Shown here in pieces: positions 1-12,400 of a stretch of 64,000 nucleotides of DNA. The stretch covers positions 28,785,066-28,849,065 of the forward strand of contig CM064870.1 in NCBI GenBank assembly GCA_032719365.1, written 5' to 3'. Source of the DNA: Prinsepia uniflora (lineage: Eukaryota; Streptophyta; Magnoliopsida; Rosales; Rosaceae). Each line of letters opens with the position of its first letter. Positions within the stretch are counted from its first letter, which is position 1. The position numbers and the translations under genes were made by a program. The notes beneath the pieces were generated by a model. The model was not told where the DNA came from. It made no database searches and worked only from the letters and a program-made list of their open reading frames with translations.

Positions 1-1845
1 GATTGAATGAAGAATTAGGTAACTTCACGATGTGAATCATCACCAGATTACGAGTTAAGAATTCTTTTGCTCTCCCTCCTCATGAGTCCCAGGGTATCTT
101 CAGTGGCTGGTTGATTAAATATTTATATTAGATTTGGACGTTTGGGTTAAGTGGAACATTCATGGAAATCGACATCTACGCGATGAGATGACTATGCAGG
201 CTTGTGACTTTTAGGGGGGCTCTGAGATACCGCTAGTTATGAACTATCAACGTGAGGCGAATTATGATACAAATCCTTATCTTGAATATCAAATTGAATC
301 GTATGTTATACTTGGCATTTGGATTCCTGTGTTGGATTATTGGACTTGAGGTATTACTTAGTACAGTTAGTTACTTGTTGAATCTGAAGGACGAACGTTT
401 GGGCTGCGTTCCCATCATCTTCGTGTTGTGGTAAAACAACCTACCTGGACTTGTACCCTCTTTTGGAAGGTGACTTTTGACTGGTGTTTGCTTACGACGA
501 AGTTTACTTTTGGACAGGTCAAATTAGTCTTTGACATGAGAATCATCTTTGACCACACTTCGAAGACTCATGTGAGGTTAGCAAAAAGACGAGTAGACTT
601 GGTGACCCGACTACAATGGTGAGCTTACATATTAAGCATGTACGGACATGGATGCAGACTCACAAGTAACGTCAACTTAATTCATGGTTATGTTAATGGA
701 ACTCTGTTTGGAAGTTGGACTAACCGATTGGAACTTATACCCTAGCAAAGGTGGACTATAGCATAGAAAATCTTAGGCACCGCTCGCTCCTATAGCTTGG
801 ACCCGTTATAGGTGCATCGTTAATGGTTCGTTAAAAGAAATTTTTTGTTTCCAATGTTTAAGCTATTAATCCTTCCTCGGAAATGTTTGACTGCACTTTG
901 ACCCTGAGTCGTTGAAAGTCATTCCAGCACTCTATTTCTTCTTCAGTAATTGCCTGAGCCCTCGTTAAGTTACCCCATCCTTGTATACTATTTCTGGAAA
1001 CTCTTTACTTTTGGAGTAATAAGGACTAAAGCTCGAACGTTCTTTAATTATGTTGAACTAGGATTTGAAGTTTTGACTATATGGGTTCTGTTCAAAATAG
1101 TGAAACTTGAGATTGCCTTGTGGAAAGACATTTCTATAAATAGGATTGAATGAAGACTTAGGTAACTTCACGATGTAAATCATCACCAGATTACGAGTTA
1201 AGGATTTATGTGTTCTCCCTCCTCGTGAGTCCCAAGGTATCTTCAGTGGCCGGTTGATTAATGATTTATATCAGATTTTGACGTTTGGGTTAAGGGGAAC
1301 ATTCACGAATATCGGCATCTACTCGATGAAATGACTATGCAGACTTGTGACATTTAGGAGGGCTCTGAGAGACCTCTAGTTATGAACTATCAACTTGAGG
1401 CGAATATGATACACATCCTTATCTTAAAGATCAAATTGAATCATATGTTATACTTCGTGTTTGGATCCCTGTGTTGGACTACTAAACTAGAGGAATTACT
1501 TAGTACAGTTAGCTTCATGTTGAACCTGAAGAATGAACGTTTGGGCTACGTTCCCATCATCTTCGTGTTGTGTTATAACAACCTACCTGAACTAATATCC
1601 TCTTCGTGGAAGGTTACTTTTGACTGGTGTTTGGTGAATACAAAGTTTACTTTTGGACTGGTAAAATTAGTCTTTGACATGAGAATCCTCTTTGACCACA
1701 CTTCAGAGACTCATATGAGGTTAGCAAACAGACGAGTAGACTTGGTGACGGTACTACAATGGTGAGCTTGCATATTAAGCATGTGCGTACTTGGCTACAG
1801 ACTCACAAGTAAACGTCAGCTTAAGTCATGGTTATGTTAATGGAG
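1..1845. repeat. Tandem direct duplication, period about 1,142 bp
   Basis: The sequence from position 1 to about 700 recurs from 1143 to about 1845 in the same orientation, with the same landmarks in the same order (GATTGAATGAAG at the start, then TCACCAGATTACGAG, then GTTAGCAAA..GACGAGTAGACTTGGTGAC). Copies differ by scattered substitutions and small indels, so the duplication is old. The second copy stops near 1842, where it joins a copia-type LTR. Open frames in both copies are short and shifted relative to one another, and I recognise no protein. It may be the non-coding part of a degraded Ty3 element, but nothing in it proves this. Confidence 0.8.
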
Positions 1846-2345
1846 ACCCCGAGGGGTTGTTTGACCAAGAATGCTACAATATTTAAGTCAGATTTGAAAG
1901 AAAAATCTCAAGATTTTAAGTAGCATTGAACCAAATTACCTTGAAAGTCAAATGATCGTCTCTATTTATAGAGAATCCATGGGAGTTACAGAGCGTTCTG
2001 ATTGATCGGTTAATTTTGAAATTAATAAATAATAAATTATTTATTAATTATAATAATTGCTTATTATGATGATAATTATAGCAATTTAATATTAATATTA
2101 ATTTTCTATTATTAAGAATAACGAAAAATTAACTTTCGGGAAGAATATTAATATTAAATAGGCTTTTAACCTGATTAAATAACATATCCAACTGGTAAAT
2201 ATGTTATTTAATGAGCGGGTGTCTGCAAGCCGTTAATATTATATTGCCAGGGACAATTTGGACATATTGGGAATTTTGAGCCACGTCGCAGCTACCCAAA
2301 TTTCAGGTGATTTTGGGTTCCACATGAATAATCTGACCTTTTCAA
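1845..2345 (-). mobile_element. Copia-type LTR relic (family E, minus strand)
   Basis: Read on the minus strand, this stretch matches the plus-strand segment at about 17,760-18,260. Both share a CCACGT start region, a block near GTCCAAATTGTC, a long AT-rich block with many AATATTAAT motifs, a CTCTATAAATAG-type TATA box and a segment around TTCTTGGTC. The layout (AT-rich U3, TATA box, short R/U5) is typical of short plant copia LTRs. Ends and target duplications could not be fixed. Confidence 0.5.
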
Positions 2346-2357
2346 CTCGTCATTACT

Positions 2358-2550
2358 ACCACCGGTCACCAGCAACAACCACAAATTACGATAAATATTA
2401 TGCAAGCTAGAAATATAATTTCACCACCGGACACCAACAACAACCACAAGTAGGGTAAATAACATGCATGCTAGAAATATAATTACACCACTAGACACCA
2501 ACAGCAACCACGAGCTAGGGTAAATAATATGCAGGCTAGAAATATAATTA
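2358..2550. repeat. Three tandem copies of a 64-65 bp unit
   Basis: Units start at 2358, 2423 and 2487 with ACCACCGG or ACCACTAG, and each ends with GCTAGAAATATAATT. The copies differ at a handful of positions. The array abuts the family E LTR relic. Confidence 0.85.
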
Positions 2551-2551
2551 C

Positions 2552-3440
2552 GTACTCATCTTTGTCTACAATTTATTTTGGAGTAATAATTTCCTTTCTA
2601 TCTTTGTGATATTAAAAAGAAAGGGCAAATGAATGAACAGACCAAAGAAAAGAGATGAAATACTAGTGTGCCAAGAGAAAGGGCTAAAAACGTGCCATCA
2701 TTTTTAAATGTGGATTCAAGAGTGTTCCTTACTTCCTTTTCCCTTTGGATGCATACATTGAGCATTCTAAGTTGTATTTGTTTTGAACTACCTTGATAAC
2801 TACTTTGTGGAAGAAGAAAAATCTTTGATTTATTTTTTCATTAATAATCTTCGTTGTAATATATGTATATATATATATATATATTCAAATTTAATAAAGT
2901 GTAGACTATGCACTACCTATATCAAAGTTAAGAGATTTTACTTTCAAATATTTGTATACATATGTATGCGAGATTCTATAATGATCTCTTCCACACAAGG
3001 CTTGGGATCGAGAATGAGTGGATGATTTCCCTTGTGGAAGAAAGAAGATTTGTGAACTGTATATGTTGCATTCAGTTGCCACCCACCAAAGACTTTTTTC
3101 CTTCAAATTCTCGCATACTACGTAATAAAGACAAATATCACTAAAATATATATTATTACACTTCAAAAAATTTATTATATACTTAACTTCAATACATATT
3201 ATCAAGCCATGCAATATTTTATATATAGCAAGGAAATATATATTATATATATTATAACAAATACTCCATGACAATATTCCTAACAAACGAAAATTTTTCC
3301 TACGTGTTTTATATACCCTTTTCATATATATACACCACACAAAAATCTGGTTTCAACAATTTTTGTTAGTGCTTTGTACCCCTAAAAAGCACATGTTTTC
3401 ATAAATATTAGTGTCCTATAACAAAACTCACCACACAAAA
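2552..3440. other. AT-rich intergenic stretch, no gene seen
   Basis: Very AT-rich DNA with a TA microsatellite near 2862-2884 and several TATATA runs near 3150-3260. The short open frames on both strands lack any recognisable domain and overlap one another. Confidence 0.6.
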
Positions 3441-3820
3441 AAAAAAAGTTAATGGATGTTGTAGTAGTTTATATTACTCACAGGGGACGAATTTAATTGT
3501 TTGTTGCCAGATTGTTAGGCTCGAATGCACTACATTCATGCGTTTGTTCTGAAAAGTTGATTTGACTGGTGTGTCTTTACGAGAAGAAAATTGTGTTGAC
3601 ATGGTATCAACGTAAGTCCCCAAAATCATTGAGTGAGATGGATTTCCTCGGTCTAGGACTTGCAACTCATGTCGATACATGGTTACCGACCAAGGTAGTG
3701 TAGCCACTAGTCCCCCAAGTACTTGAGGAACCAAGTGTGCCTCGGTCAACTAGAGTTGCACCAATCCCCTGTATTTGGTCGGTAGGATGGTTCCTCTATG
3801 CTGAACAAGAAATGACTTTG

Positions 3821-4340
3821 TAAAAGGCTCCTGATCGGTCCCAATGTTTCCGCTTTTCGATTAGGACTGCTGAAGCACCTCGCCTGATACTTCCGATTGG
3901 ATGCATTATTTCTTCTTGCCGATCGAAGCATTGACATGAAAGGTTACTTCGTAAAGGCTTCTGATCAGTTGCAATATTCTTGCTTGTCGATCGAGCCCGC
4001 GAGAGTACCTCGCCATATACTTTCGAACGATCGCAATGTTCATGTTTATCGATCGAAGAATTGGCATAAGTGGATACTTCGCAAAGGCTCTGGATCAGTC
4101 GCAATGTTTCTGCTTGCTGATCGAGGCCGCAAGGGCACCTTGCCAGAAGCTTTCGATCGGTTTCAATATTCCTACTTTCCAATCAAAGCATTGACATGAG
4201 AGGGTACTTTGAAAAGGCTTCCGATCAATCACAATGTTCCTACTTTCAGATCGAGGCTGCGAGAGCACCTCACCAGATACTTCCGATCGGTGGCAATGTT
4301 CCTACTTGTCGATCGAATCATTGAAATGAGAGGGTACTTC
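3821..4340. repeat. Tandem array: four copies of a 130-bp dimeric unit
   Basis: Unit starts fall at 3821, 3951, 4081 and 4211, and the array ends at 4340, so the period is exactly 130 bp. Each unit is itself two related halves of about 65 bp. Both halves carry GATCGGT..CAATGTTCCTGCTT..CGATCGA; the first ends with GAGAGCACCTCGCCAGATACTT and the second with GCATTGACATGAGAGGGTACTT (short spans quoted with variation). Partial matches flank both sides. The array lies just upstream of a TATA box (about 4550) and a degenerate gag-like ORF, so it may be the repeat part of an LTR or promoter region. Confidence 0.9.
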
Positions 4341-4544
4341 ATATAAAGCGTCTAATCGGTCTTAGTGTTCTGTTTACCGATCGGAGCAAACTTTAGGGTT
4401 TTGTCGATTTCGAGTGTTCAAGAATTGGAATTTTTTTGAATACATAATGTGTACATATTCATATGTGTAAGCTGTATGTAGGAATAATGTTGTAGACACG
4501 TGGCACCGTTTAGATTGGCAGTCCACATCTCGAGGCACTTCAAG

Positions 4545-5720
4545 CGCCTATAAAAGGGGCTGAAATTCCTCATTTCGACAATTTTACAGAAGAATTCATT
4601 GGAGAACTGACTTGTTTCCAATCAATTTTCTGAGCTGCAGATTGATTTTGGCTTGGGACCCAACTTTTGATCAGAGTTGTTGTTTGCCTATCAGAAAAGA
4701 CTTGACGTTAATTTCTTCCTCTGTTGTGAATTCTTCTTTACAAGTAGGACTAGTTATGTCCTTAGTCATAGTTTCCCTTATGCTTTCATTTGTAGATGTC
4801 AAAGTTTGAGTCAACTAGTGGATTTGGGGACAGACCCCCCAAAACCTTTTTGTAACAAAACCTTTTCTTACTCAGTGAGTGATGTGTTGAATGAGATGAG
4901 CGTTTTGTCATCCATTAGTGGGTCTTTGACGACTGGAAGTTGCTCCTCCTCATCTACATCCATTGATAGTCTAAATGTAGCTTTAAGGGATCCAAAGGGA
5001 AAAGGTGTTAAATATAATGGTGGAAGAGTGCCGAGAGGGTTGATATTAAGGAAACTTAGACATCCCATCCTTCAGTTAGTGAGCTAGGTAGTGAACGGGA
5101 GGAGGGTGAAATGGAGGTTGGTTCCTAGACGAAGTCAGATGCCAAGTTGGGTTCATCGCGGGCCATTCCGATCATGAAATCTCCCTATATATGAGGACTA
5201 TGAAGTCAATACCATTCGACACTCAGACCTGGATTGGTTCAGAGAGTTATATAAGGTGCCGCCACAAATTGAAATGACTCTACCACCATGTGGAGTAAGG
5301 TTGAGTAACCTACTAGAAAGATCAATCATGTTCCATGTCGATTGTTTCAAACATGGTGTTCGACTGGCATTGCATCCATGGCTTCTAGACATCTTGGCTT
5401 GAGCCAAGATTGTAGTCGACCAGCTCATTACAAATGGTTGGATTATGCTGATCAGCGTCTACACATCCTTTTGATTATGTGGTATTCCCAAGCCATATTA
5501 GAGCTAACTCTACCACTTGTATAAATTTAAAAGGCAGGCCAATGGGTTAGGATGGGAGCAGATTGAATACGTTGCTAAGTCGATACTTGGAGCATTTATC
5601 ACACATTCCTATCGAGCAGAAGAGATGGAGGCATCGCTTCGTCTAAGTATCTGGTCCATGAGAAGGGGATGTGAGTCATGTCAGATATAAGATTGAGGCT
5701 TACTTCCAATCGGGAGGTTG
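4545..5720 (+). pseudogene. Degenerate retroelement gag-like ORF (Transposase_28 / 'putative gypsy-type transposon' type)
   Basis: A TATAAAAGG box near 4550 is followed by an ORF-like stretch from about 4795. One reading frame shows a Ser/Thr-rich leader, and from about 5160 another shows a segment with WFRELY, PPCGVRL, CFKHGVRLALHPW and TNGW. This order resembles the plant Transposase_28 domain, which is common in Ty3-related gag-like proteins. The frame is broken by several stops (for example after LDILA) and by frame changes, so it is a pseudogene. The assignment rests on motif recall only. Confidence 0.45.
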
Positions 5721-6995
5721 TAGTGCCTACCGATTGACAATGTCCTTTGTATGTTCATGTTGATTGTCTACCAATTCAGGAAATGATACATTTTTTATGT
5801 GTGCACCTAGAAGGCTGCTCCATAGAGGAAGAACAAGCCTATGAAACCATTCGAAGAACCTTCAATAACTTTGAGCAGAGTAGTTGGTTTTTAAGGTTAT
5901 CAGACAATTTGTTTAAGGTTGGCTTGATTTTCCCTTTTGGTAAGTTCCGTTTCACTTTCCTTGTCGATTGTCCATTGTTTATTTTTTTGTCGATTGGTGT
6001 GGACTTGAATGTATTTTTTGTTGTTGTACAGTTCATCTGCCAGTGGAAGCAGCTTGTGCGAAGAAGATGCAGGAGATGATTGAGAAGAACCATTTGATAG
6101 GTGAGAAGGCCCTGAAGTCCAAGGAGGATAGCTCAGCCCATCGGGGGCTAACGTTGAAGACTACTACTAATTGGTCCAACCCTACCAAAGGTAACTGGCT
6201 AAAGGTTCAACAGAACAATGAGGGGTCGACCGGTAGATCTGAGAGGAACCCACTTCTGAATTAGAAATGATTGGTAGAGAGTGAGGTCGACTTACAGGAC
6301 CCGTCCCAAAAGGACTCTAATAACCGTTCCTGGTCCTGCTCCCGTTTGACAAATCAACTGAAGTTCCGAAAACACCCCCAAAACTTGCCAGACAAGGGAT
6401 AGTCGCATTGATTCCCACTCATGCCTCCGCCTTTCGATCATCCCCGATCTTCAATTTCGACGTGCCACCTGTCTACGAACTCAGCGTCTCGAGACCTACG
6501 CAACGGTCCTCAAAAAATGTGCAAAAAGTAATTTGAATTTTTGGGTCGTCATAACCTACCCCCTTAAGGAATTTCATCCGCGAAATTCGAATGTATCCCT
6601 CGAGCAATCATGGAGACTAATTCTGCATCGCTACCTCAGGTTTCCATATGAACACTTGTTAACTATGCACGACCATAATCACTTTTTGAATTTCCCAGCT
6701 CTTCTCGAGCCATGCTACAATACGATGACTCATCCTGAGTCCTAAACCCAAATCCTGACTCCTTTTGAGTCGTGACTCCTCTCGAGTCCAAATCCAACAT
6801 CTCGATTCTTTCCGAGTCCTATTTCAACATTCACCATCCATTCCACCATTGGCATGCCTGGTCACCTAGCACAACACTGTTGGTCAACCACATCCTATCG
6901 AGGATTTACCATCACACATTTCAAACATCAAATAGTCTCTCTAACTAAGGTATTCGCTGAACCATCTCATCCCGGGGCCAACTCGTCCATCCATG

Positions 6996-8475
6996 TTATA
7001 AGCCTTGAATTACGCATCATTTTATACCATTAATGCTTATCTTTAATGTTTAAATACCAAAAAATTGTAGAAAATAATATATTTTGTGGAAAATGTGTAG
7101 AATTAGATGGATTATGGAATTACGAAAATTTAGGCGAAAGAATCACCTCAATCGGAGTTATATTGAAGAAGTTATGATTGAATGAAGGGGAGCCATCGAA
7201 AAGAGCAAGGCAATTCGGTAGAAAGCTACCGAACCCATTGAAACAGCCAGAAATCTATTTGGCAGGCGCTTACGAAACCCTAAATACGAGTGTCGACGTG
7301 CGTTTACTGAAGGATACATCAAAAGCGCGCCGCGCGTCCACTGAACTACCTTCTTTCTCTTCAACGCTCGTATCCTGATGCTCTTCCACATTGCAAGGCG
7401 CGCCTACCAAAATGGCTTCCAAGTTCCAGCAACATCTCCCCAATCTATTTCCTGTTCAAATTCCAGCATATTTTCCTTCCTTTTGAGGAAATTTATCCAA
7501 TTCAAGTTTGGATTTGTTTCCTTTTTATTTAGGAAACCCTTTTAATTGGTATTTTTACTACCTTTATCCTTTTGGACTTTAATTTAATTAGTTTAATCAT
7601 TTTTCTTTTAGAATTTAAATTGTAAACTCCTATTTATTTGAGGATTAATTTTCTCTTATAAATAGAGAGGTTTAGGTTATTTGTAGGTGGTCGCTCATTA
7701 TTTGTATCAAAGCTCTAATTAACCCAATTTTCCCTTTTCAATAAATTCAAGATTTCTTTTGCAAAACTAATTACACCATATCCCACCTTTTACAACATTC
7801 ATCCGTGGCATAGAGGAGTGTCTCCGAATGTCTCACCAAAAAGTGTCCAATCACTTCGTATCCATAGGGTGTCCCGAAGAGAAAAAGTGTAAAATGGCTT
7901 CTTTACCTTGTAGTTATCTTTTTTTGCGTGAATATCTTGTTTTTATGAACTGATTACTAATATTATTCTTGGTTTTATGGTTTGTATTAATTTCAATAAT
8001 TTTTAATGTGTTCTAATATTTTAGTTCTTGTTATGCTTTTATGTTGGTACTTATTGTTTGACTAGATAGAGGAGTGTCACCAAGTCTAGATCACTGAAAG
8101 TGCAGCGTGAGTGTCTCCCTGCACGTACTTAAGAATATTCAATCATCTCGTAGAACTAAGGTTATAGAATTTCGTAGGTTTGAAGTTAATATAAATCATG
8201 AATGAGTTAGGTATAAGAATGAGTTAACCATATGTAAATAATAGATTAGGTTTGTTTAGGTTTAGTTTAATTATTTAGGACTTTAAAATCAATATTTACC
8301 CCTAATTAGTCAATCAAACGATAATCATTCTTAGGTACCCTCAATCCCTGGTCTAGAACGATCCCTATTTACCAATGTTACATCTACAAAAAAAAAAAGG
8401 TTTTTAATTGCATACATTTCCTTTAGTGTTGAGTTTGACTTGGTGTTTATTTTAATGCATAGGTTTTGTGTATCA
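6996..8475 (+). mobile_element. Solo LTR, family C, copy 1
   Basis: A 1,480-bp LTR flanked by a perfect 5-bp target duplication CCATG (6991-6995 and 8476-8480). It ends in TATCA; the expected TG start is TT here, probably a point change. It is homologous to copies at 15,836-17,385 (minus) and 45,300-46,990 (plus): all share GGAGAAAATAATATATTTTGTG-type (broken by small differences) and GGGCGAAAGAATCAC motifs, and a CTCTTATAAATAG TATA box (near 7654). It sits inside the miniature Ty3 element, so it is the younger insertion. No internal coding region accompanies it. Confidence 0.85.
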
Positions 8476-8698
8476 CCATGCTACATTTCTAGACATTGGG
8501 CTCAAACACCATCCGGACCCACACAAGTCTGACGCGTCCTAAGCATAATATTAAACATCTGACCCCTAAACCAGGGTAAATTCCATCCCAAAGTCTATCG
8601 CGAGGTCTTACATACCCTCATATCTTGTCTTATCACCAGGCTATGCACGGGACTCACATCTTGGAGGCATGACGTGGCAATACAAATCAGCAACCAAA

Positions 8699-8711
8699 TG
8701 CTCTGATACCA
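8699..8711 (-). other. Primer-binding site of the miniature Ty3 element
   Basis: The reverse complement reads TGGTATCAGAGCA, the classic 12-nt match to the 3' end of initiator Met tRNA plus one base. It lies three bases inside the LTR boundary at 8715, as expected for reverse-transcription priming. Confidence 0.8.
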
Positions 8712-8957
8712 ACTTGATAGGACCCGTCCCAAAAGGACTTTGATAACCGTTCCCAGTCCTGCTCTCGTTTGACAAGTCAACTGAAGTTCTGAAAATACCA
8801 TCAGTACTTGCCAAACAAGGGATAGTCGCACTGATTCCCATTCATGCCTCCACCTAAAGATTAGTCCCGATCTCCAATTTTGACGTGCATCATTTCTACG
8901 AACTCAGAATCTTGAGACCTACGCAACAGTTCTCGAAAAATGTGCAAAAATTGTACT

Positions 8958-9418
8958 AGGGAGTGTGGAGAGGCGAAAGCAGATAGTTAATGTCGTGAGT
9001 CGCAAGGAAAATGTTTAAGTTTGATAAATTCCCCTCCACCATTAGTGTACAAGGAGGTGATGGTGTGACTGACATAGTTTTCAACAAGTATTTTTTTTTT
9101 AAATCAATGAAGGTTCGAGTAGACGTCTAACTTTTTTCAGAGGATATAGCCAAGTCTATTTGGTGGAATGGTAAAAAAATATCACATAATAGCCATCCAT
9201 GGACTTGTAAGGGGAAGGACCCCAGACATCACTATACAGAAATTAAAGAGGGCAAGTGCTAGTTAAGGAAGAAACACCAAATGGAAGGCGGTGACTTTTA
9301 TTGCATAGACAAGAATTGCATAAGGATGATGGCAACTTAGAGGAAACATTAATTTTAGACAGATGAAGTACACTTTGAAGGGTTTTGAAATGGAGATGAC
9401 CAAAATTATGGTGCCATA
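8958..9418 (-). pseudogene. Ty1/copia pol fragment (GAG_pre-integrase and integrase core), minus strand
   Basis: On the minus strand the translation begins with the GAG_pre-integrase motif WHH..GH and continues through the zinc-finger-like CNSCLCNKSHRLPF. It then enters an integrase core with a recognisable TDGGGEF-like segment (here shifted) and SPLHTP. There are stops and frame changes throughout. It is the continuation of the copia element whose 5' half lies at 13,215-14,902. The two halves were separated by the insertion at 9419-13,214. Confidence 0.75.
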
Positions 9419-12400
9419 TGTCAGGGCCCACCCCTTAGACCCGGATTGGGTTTAAAGACCCGGATTCTTAGACTAGTTCCTTTGTAATCTCAGATTCGTA
9501 GTACTTGGAGGGTGGCTTTCTTGTGGAATTTCATCACTCCTTTTCTTTTGCATTGTATTATCTCGATTTATGCTTATTTCTTTAATGTTTATTTCAATAA
9601 TGTATATGTTCTTTATTTCAAGCATGAGTGAGTAGTCATTACGAATTAGGGCTACTTCAAGCCCTTACTATGAGTTGTTGTACTTAGTCCCTTGTTTACT
9701 TATCCTCATCGTGTGTGTTGAATTGAATCGATCTAATATGCGTAATGAACTCAATGGGATGTGTTCTAAAGTAGCTAACTTATATGCATTAAATTGTAGA
9801 TGACATGTGCTAGGTTAGATCACCATATCTATCTAGTAAATGTAAGCATCAAGATTAAGAGGTGGACTTTTAATTGTACATTGATTTCATGAAGCTTAAG
9901 GCGTATTTATACTCTTAGGTTAATGCGGTGTCATAAAATCCTTTTTGCATGCAAAGCATCACCAAAACATTGTGGTAGACACTTGAGAGCACATGCCATG
10001 CCTTACGTATACTGAGGATACGCCCTGACTTAGGCACGGGCACCTAATTCAATCACTAAATGAAGATGACTAATAAGGACTAAGGGAGATAACAAGTTGT
10101 AGGGTGGATAGTTAACCCTAATTCTACCTTTAAAAGAAATTTAGAAATGTAATCATCACTTTACTTGAAATCCAAGCAATCAAATGCAACCCTCTCACAC
10201 CCCCCCCCCCCCCCCCCCAATCGTACACTTTTCACATCTAAGTTAATTGGACTTAACACATTAGATACCTTGAACAAGTCCCTGAGGAATTCGACCTATG
10301 TTGTGCCACTGTACTATCTACACGTCTTATGCACTTGCAAAGTTATTACACGTAGATCACTTGTCTTGCATAATCACTGTTGGACTTAGCATCTATCGCC
10401 CAACCAAAAATTCACGGGAAATTCGTGGTCAACAGATGCTGTCCAATACGTGGACGTGGTCACTCACGTGACGTAGCCCCGGTTATAATAGTAATAATGA
10501 TCATTAGGAAAGGCAAGGCATAAAATAAAATAACAGTGTCAGAGTAAAAACTTAATACAAAACAGAAGTCATAGGCTTACAAATTTAAAGTACGATGCAT
10601 GATAATCCAGAAAGTTCAAATAACTAAATTAAGATAACACAGGAACACTATCCCGTTCACGAAAATGAGGTGTCAGAACCATAACTACCATTGTCTTCCT
10701 CGTAGATGGTCTCGAGCTCCCTAAGTTCTGAGGGGTGCAAGAAAACAAAAGGTGAGTGGACCCAAAGTACTTATTTCAGTTTAAAACCATTTTCAATAAA
10801 CAACATTTAACCCATCATTTTAGTATAAAACTAAAAATAATTACAATGTAATCACAAACAATATGAGAAATATAATATCAATCATTTATATATAATTTAA
10901 TCAATATGCACAAATGAGCCATGCAAAAACCATAAGCATATCACATCATCTACCCACTTCAAATTGCTCTTAAGTTGCCTCAAGTCTCATACTCGGAACA
11001 TACAATTATGCGTGCTTACCATATTGTCGTAGATAAACTTACCATATTGTCGTAGATAAACATGGGTGGATATGCATAGCATATCACAATAATAAACATG
11101 TGTGCTCAATGTCATTATAAAGCAATCATTTTAAAACGTGTGAGTAAGATAGTATCAAAACATAGGTTTAGGGAAAGGGGTCCACTCACAAATAGCCGAG
11201 GTTAAAGTTACTCGACGTAGTAGGGTCCACGTAAGCTCCTTCTTGAGATTCCCTTGTTACAAACATTCCAAGAGTACAATTAACATTTTGGGATGTTAAA
11301 AAAAAGTTTCTTAGTGCCTAAACACAAAATAGGGGATTTATGGTGTATTTCCTAAAGATAGGGCTAGGAGTGTCCGGGAATGCTTCACGCACCCTTAGGA
11401 GACCACCACACACTGCCATATGTCACCCAAAGCCCTCATGCTCCTCCACTCGATGCCAAGGGCGCCATGCACGGTTCGAGTCAGTCAGGCGCCAGTACAT
11501 ACCTGCACCCACATGCACAGGCCCGCCTGTGTTTGAACAGTCCCACGCATGCTGAAATATTCCAACAGGATATACTGTTAGGGTTCTGTTACCTTTGACT
11601 GTATTTTTTATGGAATCATATTCTGTGCATTTTTAACTTTAACGATCAATTGTTGCCTCCGTCAGTATTCAACTAAATATGCTAACACCGTTAGCATATT
11701 TCTTCAATACTTAACGACGTCAACCGGTAACTGACGGTTGGTTTAATCACCGTCGTCTCACTTGAGACGATGACTAAACCACCGCCCTCGTCGTTGCCCA
11801 CAGAAATCAAGTTTTACAAAAATTCCAGATTTCACTAAAACCATCTCTAGAACTAGGATTTTAAAATCTTCTTAGGTTTTCATTAAGCCAAGGACTACCT
11901 AACGATGATGGAGGTGGGCTAAAATTATCTCAGTCATCTCTGTTTCTCGCGTCTCCGATGGGACCTTTCCTGGGTCAAACATAATCACAGATTAGCATGT
12001 AAGATTGTGGTTACATTTCTAAAAACCAGTGACCCAATGGTTGAACAAAACTAGGGGATTGAAACGCTACCTAGGGAAATTGAAGAGTAATCGAGTCTCG
12101 AGTAATCTCCTTCAAAACTAGAATCCGGCCATCGTTCGTCGGACTTTAAGCTTCGCTAAAAATATATCCAATGACACAGCGAGATTAGGATCGTCGTAAG
12201 GAGTCTGAAAAACTATTTCTCGAAAGGAAGGGCATACCCAGGGCATCGTTCGTAACTTTCCAGCGACATGCTGCAGCTCGGCCACTGTGAGCTCCATCGT
12301 GACCATAACAACAATTCCACATGCAATTATCCCTCTAAATAGTTCTTGATGAGGGTAATTCGTGGGTTTAGGTTTTGAGAGTCAGAGCTTACCTGAACGC

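Larger units (their letters stand above)
6292..8957 (-). mobile_element. Miniature Ty3-derived LTR element (TRIM-like), minus strand, with nested solo LTR
   Basis: Two short direct repeats bound it: 6292-6553 and 8715-about 8957. They share the same internal structure, including GACCCGTCCCAAAAGGACT, GACAAGGGATAGTCGCA and ACCTACGCAAC. Relative to the roughly 3-kb LTRs of related elements further right (around 63,454 and 60,000), both lack the middle of the LTR. On the minus strand the 5' LTR is followed by a primer-binding site (8699-8711, rc TGGTATCAGAGCA), then an ATG with a gag-like start that stops within ten codons. The other end has a purine-rich tract next to the 3' LTR (about 6554-6570). 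Without the nested LTR at 6996-8475 the internal part is only about 0.7 kb. The outer end of the right LTR is missing. Confidence 0.65.

Noticed and set aside
1382..1765. 127-codon open frame in the second copy of the left duplication
   Set aside because: The matching stretch in the first copy is broken into two frames and the translation resembles no family, so it is most likely chance.
2862..3260. TA-rich runs considered as a MITE or origin-like element
   Set aside because: No inverted terminal repeats or target duplications were visible; simple low-complexity sequence explains it.
3796..4199. Open frames of 100-128 codons on both strands around 3.8-4.2 kb
   Set aside because: They lie in the 130-bp tandem array; the repeated amino-acid phrases reflect the DNA repeat, not a protein.
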